This document shows, one piece after another, positions 7,246 through 13,639 of a stretch of DNA of 26,660 nucleotides. Source of the stretch: Clostridiales bacterium UBA7103 (GTDB lineage Bacteria; Bacillota; Clostridia; Oscillospirales; Oscillospiraceae); NCBI GenBank assembly GCA_002493305.1, contig DKYJ01000012.1, positions 937-27,596 on the forward strand, read 5' to 3'. The notes beneath the pieces are model-generated. The model saw only the letters and a program-made list of their open reading frames with translations, was not told the DNA's origin and did not search any database. A program made the position numbers and the translations under genes. Within the stretch, counting starts at the first letter, position 1. Each line of letters opens with the position of its first letter.

Positions 7246-7303
7246 ATTTCGCCGCCTTTCGGGAAAGATAAATCAAAATGTTTTGGCAGGTGGTCATGCG
7301 TAT

Positions 7304-7984
7304 ATGGCAATAATAATCATAAGAACGCTGATAGTATACTTTGCGCTGCTGCTCACTATGCGTCTTTTAGGCAAGCGCCAGCTTGGGGAAATGGAGCTGT
7401 CAGAATTCGTGCTGGCCGCGCTGATAGCCGACCTTGCCGCCCACCCGCTCCAGGATATCGGCATACCTCTTATGAACGGTCTGCTGCCGATCATAGTGCT
7501 TTTCTGCTGCGAGGTGCTGATAGCGTGGTGGAGCATAAAAAGCGTACGCATGCGCTCGGTGTTCTTCGGAAAGCCCAGCATACTCATTGAAAAGGGCAAG
7601 ATAAACCAGCGCGAGCTGCGGAAAAACCGGCTCACCGTTGACGAGCTGATGGAGCAGCTGCGCTCTCAAAGCTGCACGGATATAAGCACCGTGGAATACG
7701 CCATACTTGAGACAGGGGGCAAAATGAGCCTTTTACTCTACCCCTCAAAAAAGCCGCCCACAGCGGAGCTCCTGGGCAAAAATCCGGAGAGCGGTGGGCT
7801 GCCCGTCATAATCGTCAGCGACGGGCGCGTGATCAGTGCAAATCTATCGCTTATGGGCTATGACCAAAACTGGCTCGATAAGCAGCTCAAGGCCCGGGGC
7901 CATGAGAGCGCGCAGAGCGTGTTTTTAATGACGGTCAACGCTGCAGGGCAGATATACTTCGCTCCGAAGGAGGCCCCGGCATGA
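7304..7984 (+). CDS. DUF421 (YetF-like) membrane protein
   Basis: A 226-aa member of the DUF421/YetF family, whose function is not established. Three hydrophobic helices occupy roughly residues 3-75, with the family hallmark MRLLGKRQLGEMELSEFV between the first two. A soluble alpha/beta domain follows, with RKNRLTVDELMEQLR and a strand-rich SLLLYPSKK segment. The ATG at 7304 has AGGTGG about ten bases upstream. The longer open frame that continues upstream is only antisense to the nagB-like gene. The stop overlaps the next ATG by 4 nt, so it is coupled to a DUF4363 gene, a pairing that recurs in Clostridia as far as I recall. Confidence 0.85.
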   Translation: MAIIIIRTLIVYFALLLTMRLLGKRQLGEMELSEFVLAALIADLAAHPLQDIGIPLMNGLLPIIVLFCCEVLIAWWSIKSVRMRSVFFGKPSILIEKGKINQRELRKNRLTVDELMEQLRSQSCTDISTVEYAILETGGKMSLLLYPSKKPPTAELLGKNPESGGLPVIIVSDGRVISANLSLMGYDQNWLDKQLKARGHESAQSVFLMTVNAAGQIYFAPKEAPA

Positions 7985-8361
7985 AAAAGGAAATAACCGC
8001 CGTGGCTGTGCTTATACTGCTTATTGCCGCAGCCGTTTTGAACACCACGCATATTGAGGCTCTGACTATGGACGTATCCCGGTGTCTCGAGCGGTCTGAG
8101 CGGGCAGCGCTGCGCGGCGACAGTGAGATCGCCATGGACAGCTACAAGGACGCGCTTGCCATCTGGCAGCGCGAGCGCGACTACTGCAATGTGTTCATAC
8201 GCCACTCGGAGCTCGACACAAGCTACGACATATTTTATGAGCTTGAGCAGGCGCTTTTGAGCGATGAACCTGACAGCCTCCCCGCCTTATATTCAAAGCT
8301 GAGATACCATATGGACTGTATTGCAAGCATGGAGATCCCGTCTTACGGAAGCATTTTCTAA
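7981..8361 (+). CDS. DUF4363 family protein
   Basis: A small protein (126 aa) with one N-terminal membrane helix or uncleaved signal (about residues 5-22). The rest is a helical extracytoplasmic domain rich in charged residues (SERAALRGDSEIAMDSYKDA). It matches the size and layout of DUF4363 proteins, which have no assigned function. It begins within the stop of the DUF421 gene (ATGA overlap), so the two are very likely made together and may interact at the membrane. A bidirectional terminator lies about 55 nt downstream. Confidence 0.78.
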   Translation: MKKEITAVAVLILLIAAAVLNTTHIEALTMDVSRCLERSERAALRGDSEIAMDSYKDALAIWQRERDYCNVFIRHSELDTSYDIFYELEQALLSDEPDSLPALYSKLRYHMDCIASMEIPSYGSIF

Positions 8362-8414
8362 TTTGCGTAATTTAGCCACGGGTATTATAGCACTGTCAGC
8401 TCTTTAGTGCAATA

Positions 8415-8451
8415 AAAACCTGTCTGAACGCCATGCGCTCAGACAGGTTTT
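8415..8451. terminator. Bidirectional terminator between DUF4363 and nrdR
   Basis: Positions 8415-8427 and 8439-8451 form a 13-bp stem with an 11-nt loop. The A-tract on one side becomes a T-tract on the other, so it works in either direction. It sits between two convergent genes and should end both transcripts. Confidence 0.88.
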
Positions 8452-8461
8452 ATGCGTCAAA

Positions 8462-8917
8462 CTACTTATCGCTCAAAAGCTTGGAGAGCTCCTCCATAAA
8501 GGTGTTTATATCCTTGAAGCTGCGGTATACCGAGGCAAAGCGCACGTAGGCCACCTCGTCCACATCCTTGAGTCTGGTCATGACCATCTCGCCGATGTCA
8601 ACAGTGCTTATCTCCCGCTCAAGATTGCTCTGGAGCTCCTGCTCAATATCGTCCGCGATCTGCTCCAGCGTTTGGAGCGGCACAGGGCGCTTTTCACATG
8701 CGCGCACCATGCCGTTGATGAGCTTGACCTTGTCAAAGGACTGGCGGCTGCCGTCACGCTTGACGACCACAAGGGGCAGACGCTCGATTATCTCATAGGT
8801 GGTGAAACGTTTCTGACAGGCAAGGCACTCCCTGCGGCGGCGTATGGTGGCCCCCTCTTCGGCGGGTCTGGAATCTATAACTTTACTCTCGGAATATCCG
8901 CAAAACGGGCATTTCAT
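8462..8917 (-). CDS. nrdR: NrdR transcriptional repressor of ribonucleotide reductase genes
   Basis: A 151-aa regulator of the NrdR family, which senses ATP/dATP levels and represses ribonucleotide reductase operons. The N-terminal zinc ribbon has its four cysteines at positions 3, 6, 31 and 34 (CPFC and CLAC), with the basic RRRRE run between. An ATP-cone domain fills residues 48-138, including the VVKRDGSRQSFDKVKL start. The length is standard. It lies 21 nt downstream of the dehydrogenase gene and probably shares its transcript. The start is ATG at 8917; an AGGGGG lies rather far upstream, so translation may be modest. Confidence 0.97.
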   Translation of the reverse strand: MKCPFCGYSESKVIDSRPAEEGATIRRRRECLACQKRFTTYEIIERLPLVVVKRDGSRQSFDKVKLINGMVRACEKRPVPLQTLEQIADDIEQELQSNLEREISTVDIGEMVMTRLKDVDEVAYVRFASVYRSFKDINTFMEELSKLLSDK

Positions 8918-8938
8918 TTCTCTTTATCCCCCTATAAA

Positions 8939-9895
8939 TCACTTTTTGTATCCGGTTTTCATGTCCACGATGTTTATGTACTCACCGCCGCCGAGATTCG
9001 TGCGGAGGTTCGTGCAGGCTATATCCACAACCCGCTCCAGAATGTCCGGCAGGTGGAAATTACCGGAGATATGCGGAGTGATAACAAGGTTTTGAAGCTG
9101 CCATAGCCTGCTCTCCGGGGGCAGAGGCTCGATCTCTGCCACGTCAATGCCGGCGGCTCCTATTTTGCCGCACTCCAGAGCATCAAACAGCGCCTCAGAG
9201 TCTACGGCGCTTCCCCTGCCGCAGTTGATGAAAATGGCGCCGGGCTTCATGACGGCGAATCGCTCTGCGTTGTATGTATGATAAGTACCGCCTGTGCCCG
9301 GCAGGAAGGATGCAATGATATCCGCCTTTGCAAGAGCCTTATCCATCTCTTCGCTCAGGTACAGCTCATCAACACCGGCGGGGCAGTCCCCGGCTCGGCG
9401 CTTAACGCCGATAACATGAGCGCCCATATTGTGCGCAAGCCTCGCATAATGAAGGCCGATATCACCGAGGCCGACTACGACCACCGTGCTGTCACTGACA
9501 GAGGTCACAGGCCCCTCGTCCTTCCACTGGGAAAGGCGCTGATCGTCCCGATAGAGGTGAAGCTTTTTCTGGAGCATGAGGGTCAGAGCAAAAGCGTGCT
9601 CAGAAACGGCCTTGCCATATGCTCCGGTCGCGTTGGCGAGAACTGTTTTTTCACTCAAAACGCCGGGCACGATATAAGGATCAGTCCCGGCTGAGAACAG
9701 CTGCAAAAGCTCCAGATGCTCGGAGCTCTTTATGTATTCAGCGGGCACGTTGCCGATAATTATATCCGCCCACTGCACCTGCTCCCCGGTGGCCTCGCCC
9801 ATGGCTGTGAACATGAACTCACAGCCAGCTCCTGCCGCCATCAGCTTATCTCTGTGCCGCGGCTCAATATTGAGTGCGACAAGAACCTTTTTCAT
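8939..9895 (-). CDS. D-isomer-specific 2-hydroxyacid dehydrogenase family protein
   Basis: An NAD(P)-dependent oxidoreductase (318 aa) of the D-2-hydroxyacid dehydrogenase family, which reduces 2-keto acids to D-2-hydroxy acids or the reverse. The nucleotide-binding loop is GLGDIG (142-147). The catalytic triad is present: Arg227 in NCGRGSAVD, Glu256 in DVAEIEPLP, and His275 in TPHISG. The substrate cannot be read from sequence. It is shorter than SerA and has no ACT domain, so a biosynthetic phosphoglycerate dehydrogenase is unlikely. ACGGAGG precedes the ATG at 9895 with good spacing. nrdR follows 21 nt downstream. Confidence 0.9.
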   Translation of the reverse strand: MKKVLVALNIEPRHRDKLMAAGAGCEFMFTAMGEATGEQVQWADIIIGNVPAEYIKSSEHLELLQLFSAGTDPYIVPGVLSEKTVLANATGAYGKAVSEHAFALTLMLQKKLHLYRDDQRLSQWKDEGPVTSVSDSTVVVVGLGDIGLHYARLAHNMGAHVIGVKRRAGDCPAGVDELYLSEEMDKALAKADIIASFLPGTGGTYHTYNAERFAVMKPGAIFINCGRGSAVDSEALFDALECGKIGAAGIDVAEIEPLPPESRLWQLQNLVITPHISGNFHLPDILERVVDIACTNLRTNLGGGEYINIVDMKTGYKK

Positions 9896-9959
9896 ACATT
9901 ATCCTCCGTATACGCCCCGCCGCGGGAGTCGGCGGAGCAACAATAATTTTGTTTACATA

Positions 9960-9989
9960 ATAATAGCACGTCCACCCGGTAATATGCAA
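9960..9989 (-). promoter_or_regulatory. Possible promoter for the dehydrogenase-nrdR pair
   Basis: On the minus strand TTGCAT (9989-9984) and TATTAT (9965-9960) are spaced by 18 nt, placing a transcript start about 60 nt before the ATG. The -35 is weak. The leader would include a GC-rich inverted repeat around 9915-9937. Confidence 0.35.
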
Positions 9990-10028
9990 GATTTTCTTTT
10001 GATCCCCGTGGCTTTTTTCGCTGCGAAC

Positions 10029-10057
10029 TTGATAAATTTACCATGCTGGGCTATAAT
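10029..10057 (+). promoter_or_regulatory. Sigma-A-type promoter for prmA
   Basis: TTGATA (10029-10034, 5/6) and a perfect TATAAT (10052-10057) are separated by 17 nt. The expected transcript start near 10064 gives a leader of about 33 nt before the prmA ATG. Confidence 0.8.
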
Positions 10058-10096
10058 ACTTGAAAATTGAAAATCGAAACACAAAGGAGCGATAAT

Positions 10097-11020
10097 ATGC
10101 GCTATATTGAAGTGTGCCTTGACACCCCCTCTGAGGAGATCGACCTGCGCTGTGAGCAGCTTCAGGCGCTGGGTGCGGACAGCTTTGTCATAGAGAGCGA
10201 GGAAGACTTTAAGGACTTCCTTGAGAACAATCATCAGTATTGGGACTATGTGGACAAGGAGCTGGAGGATAAGTTCTCCGGCGTCAGCCGCATAAAGTGC
10301 TATCTCACCGATGACGAGGGCGGGCAGGCCGCCTTAAAGCGTATGCGCGGCGCATACCCGGAGCTTTCCGTGAGCTATGTGCAGGACAGCGACTGGGAGA
10401 ACAACTGGCGGGAGTATTATAAACCGCTTGAAATCGGGGAAAAGCTGGTTGTCGTGCCTGAGTGGGAGAAAGTTCCCGATGATGGGCGCACGCCGCTGCG
10501 CCTTGACCCGGGGCTTATCTTCGGCACGGGCAGCCATGCCACAACACGCATGTGCCTCATGGCGCTTGAAAGGCTCGTCAAGCCCGGCGCGAGGGTGCTT
10601 GACCTTGGCTGCGGCAGCGGCATCCTCGGCATCGGGGCGCTGGTGCTGGGTGCGGGAAGCTGCCTTGGCTGTGATATTGACCCCAAAGCGCCGGACGTCG
10701 TGATGTCAAACGCCGCTCTCAACGGCATCGGCAGCGACAGGCTCCGCGCCTGCGCCGGGGATATTATCGCAGACGCCTCCCTGCGCAGGGACTTTGGCGG
10801 CGGGTACGATATGGTGCTTGCTAATATCGTGGCGGATGTGATAATCCCCCTGTCGCGCCATGTCCCCGGCTTTATGGCCGATGACGGAGTGTTTATCACC
10901 TCCGGCATAATCGACGGGCGGCAGGACGAGGTCGCCGCCGCTATCGAGGCCGCGGGGCTAAAGATAATCGACCACCTCTGTCAGGAGGAGTGGCACTGCT
11001 TCACGGCCGTGAAGCGATGA
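10097..11020 (+). CDS. prmA: Ribosomal protein L11 methyltransferase
   Basis: An S-adenosylmethionine-dependent enzyme that methylates ribosomal protein L11 in the cytoplasm. From the chosen start it is 307 aa, the usual PrmA length. It has the N-terminal substrate-recognition domain, then the DPGLIFGTGSHATT segment (about 137-150), the SAM loop DLGCGSGILG (169-178), and the LANIVADVI motif (241-249), the PrmA version of the NPP-type motif. I chose ATG 10097 because AAAGGAGC lies 6 nt before it. An in-frame ATG ten codons earlier at 10067 has no ribosome site and lies at the predicted transcript start. It is a single gene, convergent with the arsR operon and ended by a shared terminator. Confidence 0.95.
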   Translation: MRYIEVCLDTPSEEIDLRCEQLQALGADSFVIESEEDFKDFLENNHQYWDYVDKELEDKFSGVSRIKCYLTDDEGGQAALKRMRGAYPELSVSYVQDSDWENNWREYYKPLEIGEKLVVVPEWEKVPDDGRTPLRLDPGLIFGTGSHATTRMCLMALERLVKPGARVLDLGCGSGILGIGALVLGAGSCLGCDIDPKAPDVVMSNAALNGIGSDRLRACAGDIIADASLRRDFGGGYDMVLANIVADVIIPLSRHVPGFMADDGVFITSGIIDGRQDEVAAAIEAAGLKIIDHLCQEEWHCFTAVKR

Positions 11021-11035
11021 AAAACAGACAGTCTC

Positions 11036-11071
11036 AAACGCCCCGGCAGGCACTTGTCTGCCGGGGCGTTT
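11036..11071. terminator. Bidirectional terminator between prmA and the thioredoxin-like gene
   Basis: A 14-bp stem (11036-11049 with 11058-11071) has an 8-nt loop, a GC-rich core and AAA/TTT ends. It lies 15 nt after the prmA stop and 2 nt after the stop of the convergent gene. Confidence 0.9.
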
Positions 11072-11072
11072 A

Positions 11073-11393
11073 TTATTCACTGAGCGCGTTTTTAATAAGC
11101 TCCTTTGCCTCGTCCTTGCTGAGGACCCGCCCGGAGGAGAGTAGCTTCCCGTTGAGCATCAGCGCCGGGGTACTCATAACGCCATAGGCGGCGATCTTTG
11201 CAAAATCCGTCACATGCTCAAGCCTTACCTCTATCCCAAGCTCTTTAACAGCAGCAACGGCGGCCTGCTCTAAGGCGTTGCATTTGGCGCAGCCGCCGCC
11301 CAGCACCTTAAGCTCGATGTCGGCGTTTTCGTTTACTGCTGCACTTACGGCAGCGCAGCATTTTTCTTCTTTTTTCTTACCGAAAAGTCCCAT
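11073..11393 (-). CDS. Thioredoxin-like small redox protein (MTH895/TM0996 type)
   Basis: A 106-aa protein with a basic, cysteine-containing N-terminal tail (KKKEEKCC) and a thioredoxin fold. The active-site motif is GGGCAKC (Cys35 and Cys38), followed by the MSTPALMLNGK cis-proline region. This matches small redox-active-disulfide proteins found beside DUF318 permeases. It lies 15 nt after the permease gene, has AGGAGG before ATG 11393, and is last in an arsR-controlled operon. It may pass thiols or electrons to the transported compound or to the permease's own cysteines. That role is inferred from context only. Confidence 0.85.
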   Translation of the reverse strand: MGLFGKKKEEKCCAAVSAAVNENADIELKVLGGGCAKCNALEQAAVAAVKELGIEVRLEHVTDFAKIAAYGVMSTPALMLNGKLLSSGRVLSKDEAKELIKNALSE

Positions 11394-11408
11394 GATTATC
11401 TCCTCCTG

Positions 11409-12410
11409 TTATATAAGCAAAAATTGGAACGCATTGAAAAGATAGCCCACAATGATGATCCCCACCGTGCAGATGCCGATAAACAGCGCAAGCAGCCGGG
11501 GCTTTACCGCCTTGCGCAGCATTATGAGCGAGGGCAGGCTCAGCGTGGTGACCGCCATCATGAAAGCAAGCACCGTGCCAAGCTGCGCGCCCTTGCCGAG
11601 CAGCGCCTCCGCCACGGGTATAGTGCCGAATATATCCGCATACATCGGTACACCCACAAGCGTTGCCAGAATAACGCCGAAGGGGTTTCTGCCGCCAAGC
11701 ACTGCTTCGACCCAGCTTTCAGGTATCCAGTTATGGATAAGCGCGCCGATGCCCACGCCAACGATAATATACGGGAACACCTTTTTGAAGGTGGAGGCGA
11801 CCTGCTCCTTTGCGTATGTGAGCCGCTGCCGCCTTGTAAGCTCCGGGGACTCAATATCCACGCCGCCCGCGCTGCGGATAAATTCTTCCACATATTTCTC
11901 CATATGCAGCTTTTCAATAAGACTTCCGCCGATGACGGCGATGATCAGCCCAAGCAGCACATACGCCAGCGCGACCCTTACACCGAAAATGCTCATCAGC
12001 AACACAAGACTTCCCAGATCCACCATCGGCGAGGATATGAGAAACGAAAATGTGACCCCCAGCGGCAACCCCGCCCCGGTAAATCCAATGAACAGCGGGA
12101 TAGATGAGCAGGAGCAGAAAGGCGTCACCGTCCCCAGCAGGGCAGAAATAATATTCGCGCCCAGCCCGTGAAAGCGCCCCAATATCCGCTTGCTGCGCTC
12201 CGGCGGGAAATAGCTCTGAATATACGAGATAACGAAAATCAAAACACATAGCAGCACCGTGATCTTGATAATGTCGTAGATGAAAAATTGCAGGCTTCCG
12301 CCTATTCCGGCGTCCACATTCAGCCCAAGCGCTGAAAGCCCCGCGCCGATGAGTGCATTGAGCCACTTCATGCCAAAAACCTGATTTTGAATAAACTGCC
12401 ACACAGCCAT
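11409..12410 (-). CDS. DUF318/UPF0718 permease (ArsP-like)
   Basis: A polytopic membrane permease (333 aa) with about eight hydrophobic helices and a central cytoplasmic loop rich in charged residues (SPELTRRQRLTYAKEQ). The conserved TPFCSCSSIPLF motif near residue 100 provides a cysteine pair in a membrane segment. Members named ArsP export trivalent organoarsenicals, and others are uncharacterised. The arsR-type regulator upstream supports metalloid or thiol-reactive compound efflux. I prefer ATG 12410, which has a purine-rich GAAGTGAGAG before it. The ATG six codons earlier (12428) has no ribosome site. Gene order arsR-permease-thioredoxin-like is a recurring arrangement. The substrate is not determined by sequence. 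Confidence 0.88.
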   Translation of the reverse strand: MAVWQFIQNQVFGMKWLNALIGAGLSALGLNVDAGIGGSLQFFIYDIIKITVLLCVLIFVISYIQSYFPPERSKRILGRFHGLGANIISALLGTVTPFCSCSSIPLFIGFTGAGLPLGVTFSFLISSPMVDLGSLVLLMSIFGVRVALAYVLLGLIIAVIGGSLIEKLHMEKYVEEFIRSAGGVDIESPELTRRQRLTYAKEQVASTFKKVFPYIIVGVGIGALIHNWIPESWVEAVLGGRNPFGVILATLVGVPMYADIFGTIPVAEALLGKGAQLGTVLAFMMAVTTLSLPSLIMLRKAVKPRLLALFIGICTVGIIIVGYLFNAFQFLLI

Positions 12411-12441
12411 AAATACTCTCACTTCCATATGTGAAAATCAT

Positions 12442-12457
12442 ATCAAAAATTTTTGAT
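12442..12457. promoter_or_regulatory. Candidate ArsR operator, site 2 (before the permease)
   Basis: A perfect 16-bp palindrome, ATCAAAAATTTTTGAT, lies 32 nt before the permease start. It shares the ATCA-N8-TGAT layout with the site at the arsR promoter. TATGAT follows it on the minus strand, but no good -35 is visible. Confidence 0.55.
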
Positions 12458-12471
12458 GTTTTGGTTTTAAG

Positions 12472-12500
12472 ATAAACGCTATCGCCCGGATAGCGTTTAT
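12472..12500 (-). terminator. Intercistronic hairpin at the arsR stop
   Basis: A 12-bp stem (12489-12500 with 12472-12483) has a 5-nt loop and begins within the arsR stop codon. On the minus strand it is followed by only a weak CTTAAAA, so it may cause partial termination or stabilise an arsR mRNA end. The T-tract on the plus-strand side is better. Confidence 0.5.
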
Positions 12501-12808
12501 TTTTTGCAGCCGCAGCCCCCGCCGTCACCGACAGTCGGCGTGGTGATGTCAAGCAAAAGCCGGACGGCTCTCTCTCTGCCTTCCGCGCTCAGGCGGTAGT
12601 GCGTCCACTTGCCCTCCTGCCGACTGATGACAAGCCCGGAGTCGCACAATATTTTCATGTGGTACGACAGCCCGGACTGCGTAAGCTCCATAGGCTCTTG
12701 CAGGACGCAGGCGCATTTTTCCCCGCTTCGGAGCTGCTCCAATATGGCAAGGCGCTTGGGGTCGCAAAGAGCCTTGAATACCTTGGCATTTTCCTGATAT
12801 TCGCCCAC
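12497..12808 (-). CDS. ArsR/SmtB-family metalloregulator
   Basis: A 103-aa winged-helix repressor. The ArsR fold is clear: VFKALCDPKRLAILEQL, then the recognition helix in MELTQSGLSYHMKILCDSGLV, then the wing (SRQEGKWTHYRL). The helix before the recognition helix carries a CxC pair (Cys32 and Cys34 in KCACVLQ), the place where classic ArsR proteins bind As(III) or Sb(III). A second cysteine cluster (GGCGCKK) ends the protein. It starts at GTG 12808 with GAGGTGA well placed. A consensus promoter with an operator just after the -10 implies autorepression, with relief by metalloid. It heads the operon with the ArsP-like permease. Confidence 0.93.
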   Translation of the reverse strand: MGEYQENAKVFKALCDPKRLAILEQLRSGEKCACVLQEPMELTQSGLSYHMKILCDSGLVISRQEGKWTHYRLSAEGRERAVRLLLDITTPTVGDGGGCGCKK

Positions 12809-12821
12809 GCGCTCACCTCAC

Positions 12822-12837
12822 ATCATTTTTTTTTGAT
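12822..12837. promoter_or_regulatory. Candidate ArsR operator, site 1 (arsR promoter)
   Basis: ATCA-N8-TGAT with a T-rich centre spans the expected transcription start, seven bases downstream of the -10. A bound repressor here would block initiation. The half-sites match those of site 2 before the permease. Confidence 0.6.
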
Positions 12838-12843
12838 GTATTG

Positions 12844-12872
12844 AGTATATAGCAGAGCTCAGCATTTGTCAA
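12844..12872 (-). promoter_or_regulatory. arsR operon promoter
   Basis: On the minus strand a perfect TTGACA (12872-12867) and TATACT (12849-12844, 5/6) are separated by 17 nt. The start point falls near 12837, about 29 nt before the arsR GTG and inside the palindrome. Confidence 0.85.
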
Positions 12873-12901
12873 CCACTTTTTATCTGATGGCAAATTTTCA
12901 T

Positions 12902-13144
12902 TCACTCGTTCATTTCCTTGCCGCAGTAGGGGCAGTAAGCCCCCGCGCTCCTGTCGAGGTATCTGTGGCAGTACGGACAGCGGTAGAAAGCGAGGCGAAA
13001 AAACACATCCGCCACCAGCAGGATAAGCCCCACAGTCGCAAGGGTCTTTATATTTGAGACAGCCCCGACCACAGCCAGCGTGACCGCGATGACAGCGACG
13101 ATAATACAACAAAAATTTACCATTTGGGGTTTTAGTTTTTTCAT
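12902..13144 (-). CDS. Small zinc-ribbon membrane protein
   Basis: An 80-aa protein that I cannot place in a named family. Two hydrophobic segments (about residues 8-28 and 33-52) precede a C-terminal zinc ribbon with two CPYC pairs. The tail therefore probably faces the cytoplasm and binds one zinc ion. I chose ATG 13144 because the promoter and its palindrome lie at 13163-13201. GGAG is present but 14 nt away, so ribosome binding may be weak. It stands alone between the shikimate operon and arsR, with no clear terminator before the arsR promoter. A palindrome over its -10 suggests control by a repressor not encoded nearby. Confidence 0.72.
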   Translation of the reverse strand: MKKLKPQMVNFCCIIVAVIAVTLAVVGAVSNIKTLATVGLILLVADVFFRLAFYRCPYCHRYLDRSAGAYCPYCGKEMNE

Positions 13145-13162
13145 GTGTCTCTCAGCTCCATT

Positions 13163-13201
13163 TGATAGATAGAGTCTATCATTTGACACAAGTATTGTCA
13201 A
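13163..13201 (-). promoter_or_regulatory. Promoter and palindromic operator of the zinc-ribbon gene
   Basis: On the minus strand TTGACA (13201-13196) and TAGACT (13178-13173, 4/6) are spaced by 17 nt. The inverted repeat TGATAGA-N5-TCTATCA (13163-13181) covers the -10 and the likely start point. The nonamer TTGTCAATA containing the -35 is repeated at 13195-13203 and 13210-13218. Confidence 0.6.
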
Positions 13202-13328
13202 TAATCGCGTTGTCAATAGCCTTCCGTTACGTAGGGGGCTTGAGGCGGCGCAAATTGTTGGCATTTCTGTTCTTTAATCTATATAAGCGTAAACTCTGTG
13301 CTTATTCTCCAATACTGCACGGGGGAAT

Positions 13329-13461
13329 GTAAAGGGGCACTCCCCTTTACTCGTTTCAATTAGGGTGGTTCTTAGGAGGGGAAGAAAATGAAATCTTCCC
13401 CTCCTAAGTGGTTCTTTGCAACTTTCTTGACATCAAGAAAGTTGACGCGCACTCTCTGCGC
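13329..13461. repeat. Cluster of four consecutive inverted repeats
   Basis: Four perfect hairpins follow each other: 9 bp (13329-13337 with 13342-13350), 15 bp (13371-13385 with 13394-13408), 11 bp (13419-13429 with 13434-13444) and 5 bp (13447-13451 with 13457-13461). Arrays like this, with C/T-rich arms and AAGAAAG motifs, look like the dispersed intergenic repeats of gut Clostridia. Only one copy is present in this window, so its repeated nature is an inference. Confidence 0.55.
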
Positions 13462-13599
13462 TTCTATCTTACGCAGGAGCAGGACATCCCCCCCTTTGGC
13501 TCGCACGGCTCGCCACTTCCTCCTCAAGGGGCAGCAAGAAAATGCGACGCAGCCCTCAGGGGAAGCCAAGGTTGGTGCAGCATAAGCGCAGAACACCAC

Positions 13600-13634
13600 A
13601 AAACCATCCCCCGTCGAGCAATGCCCGGCGGGGG
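13600..13634 (-). terminator. Terminator of the aromatic amino-acid operon
   Basis: A 9-bp GC-rich stem (13626-13634 with 13608-13616, one G-U pair) begins five bases after the DUF554 stop codon. It is followed on the minus strand by ATGG and four Ts. It is a moderate intrinsic terminator. Confidence 0.7.
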
Positions 13635-13639
13635 TTAGC

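Larger units (their letters stand above)
13182..13639. other. Gene-free interval rich in stem-loops
   Basis: No credible gene lies here. Short open frames on both strands have no family signature, and their length comes from reading through the inverted repeats. The interval holds the upstream part of the zinc-ribbon gene promoter, a run of four hairpins (13329-13461) and a terminator for the shikimate operon (13600-13634). Confidence 0.7.

Noticed and set aside
6857..7303. An N-terminal extension of the DUF421 frame
   Set aside because: The extension is antisense to the nagB-like gene, and the family start matches the ATG at 7304 with a ribosome site; the predicted promoter also lies inside the extension.
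13388..13638. Short open frames through the hairpin cluster downstream of the shikimate operon
   Set aside because: They read through inverted repeats on both strands, have no ribosome site or domain, and look like repeat-derived false genes.
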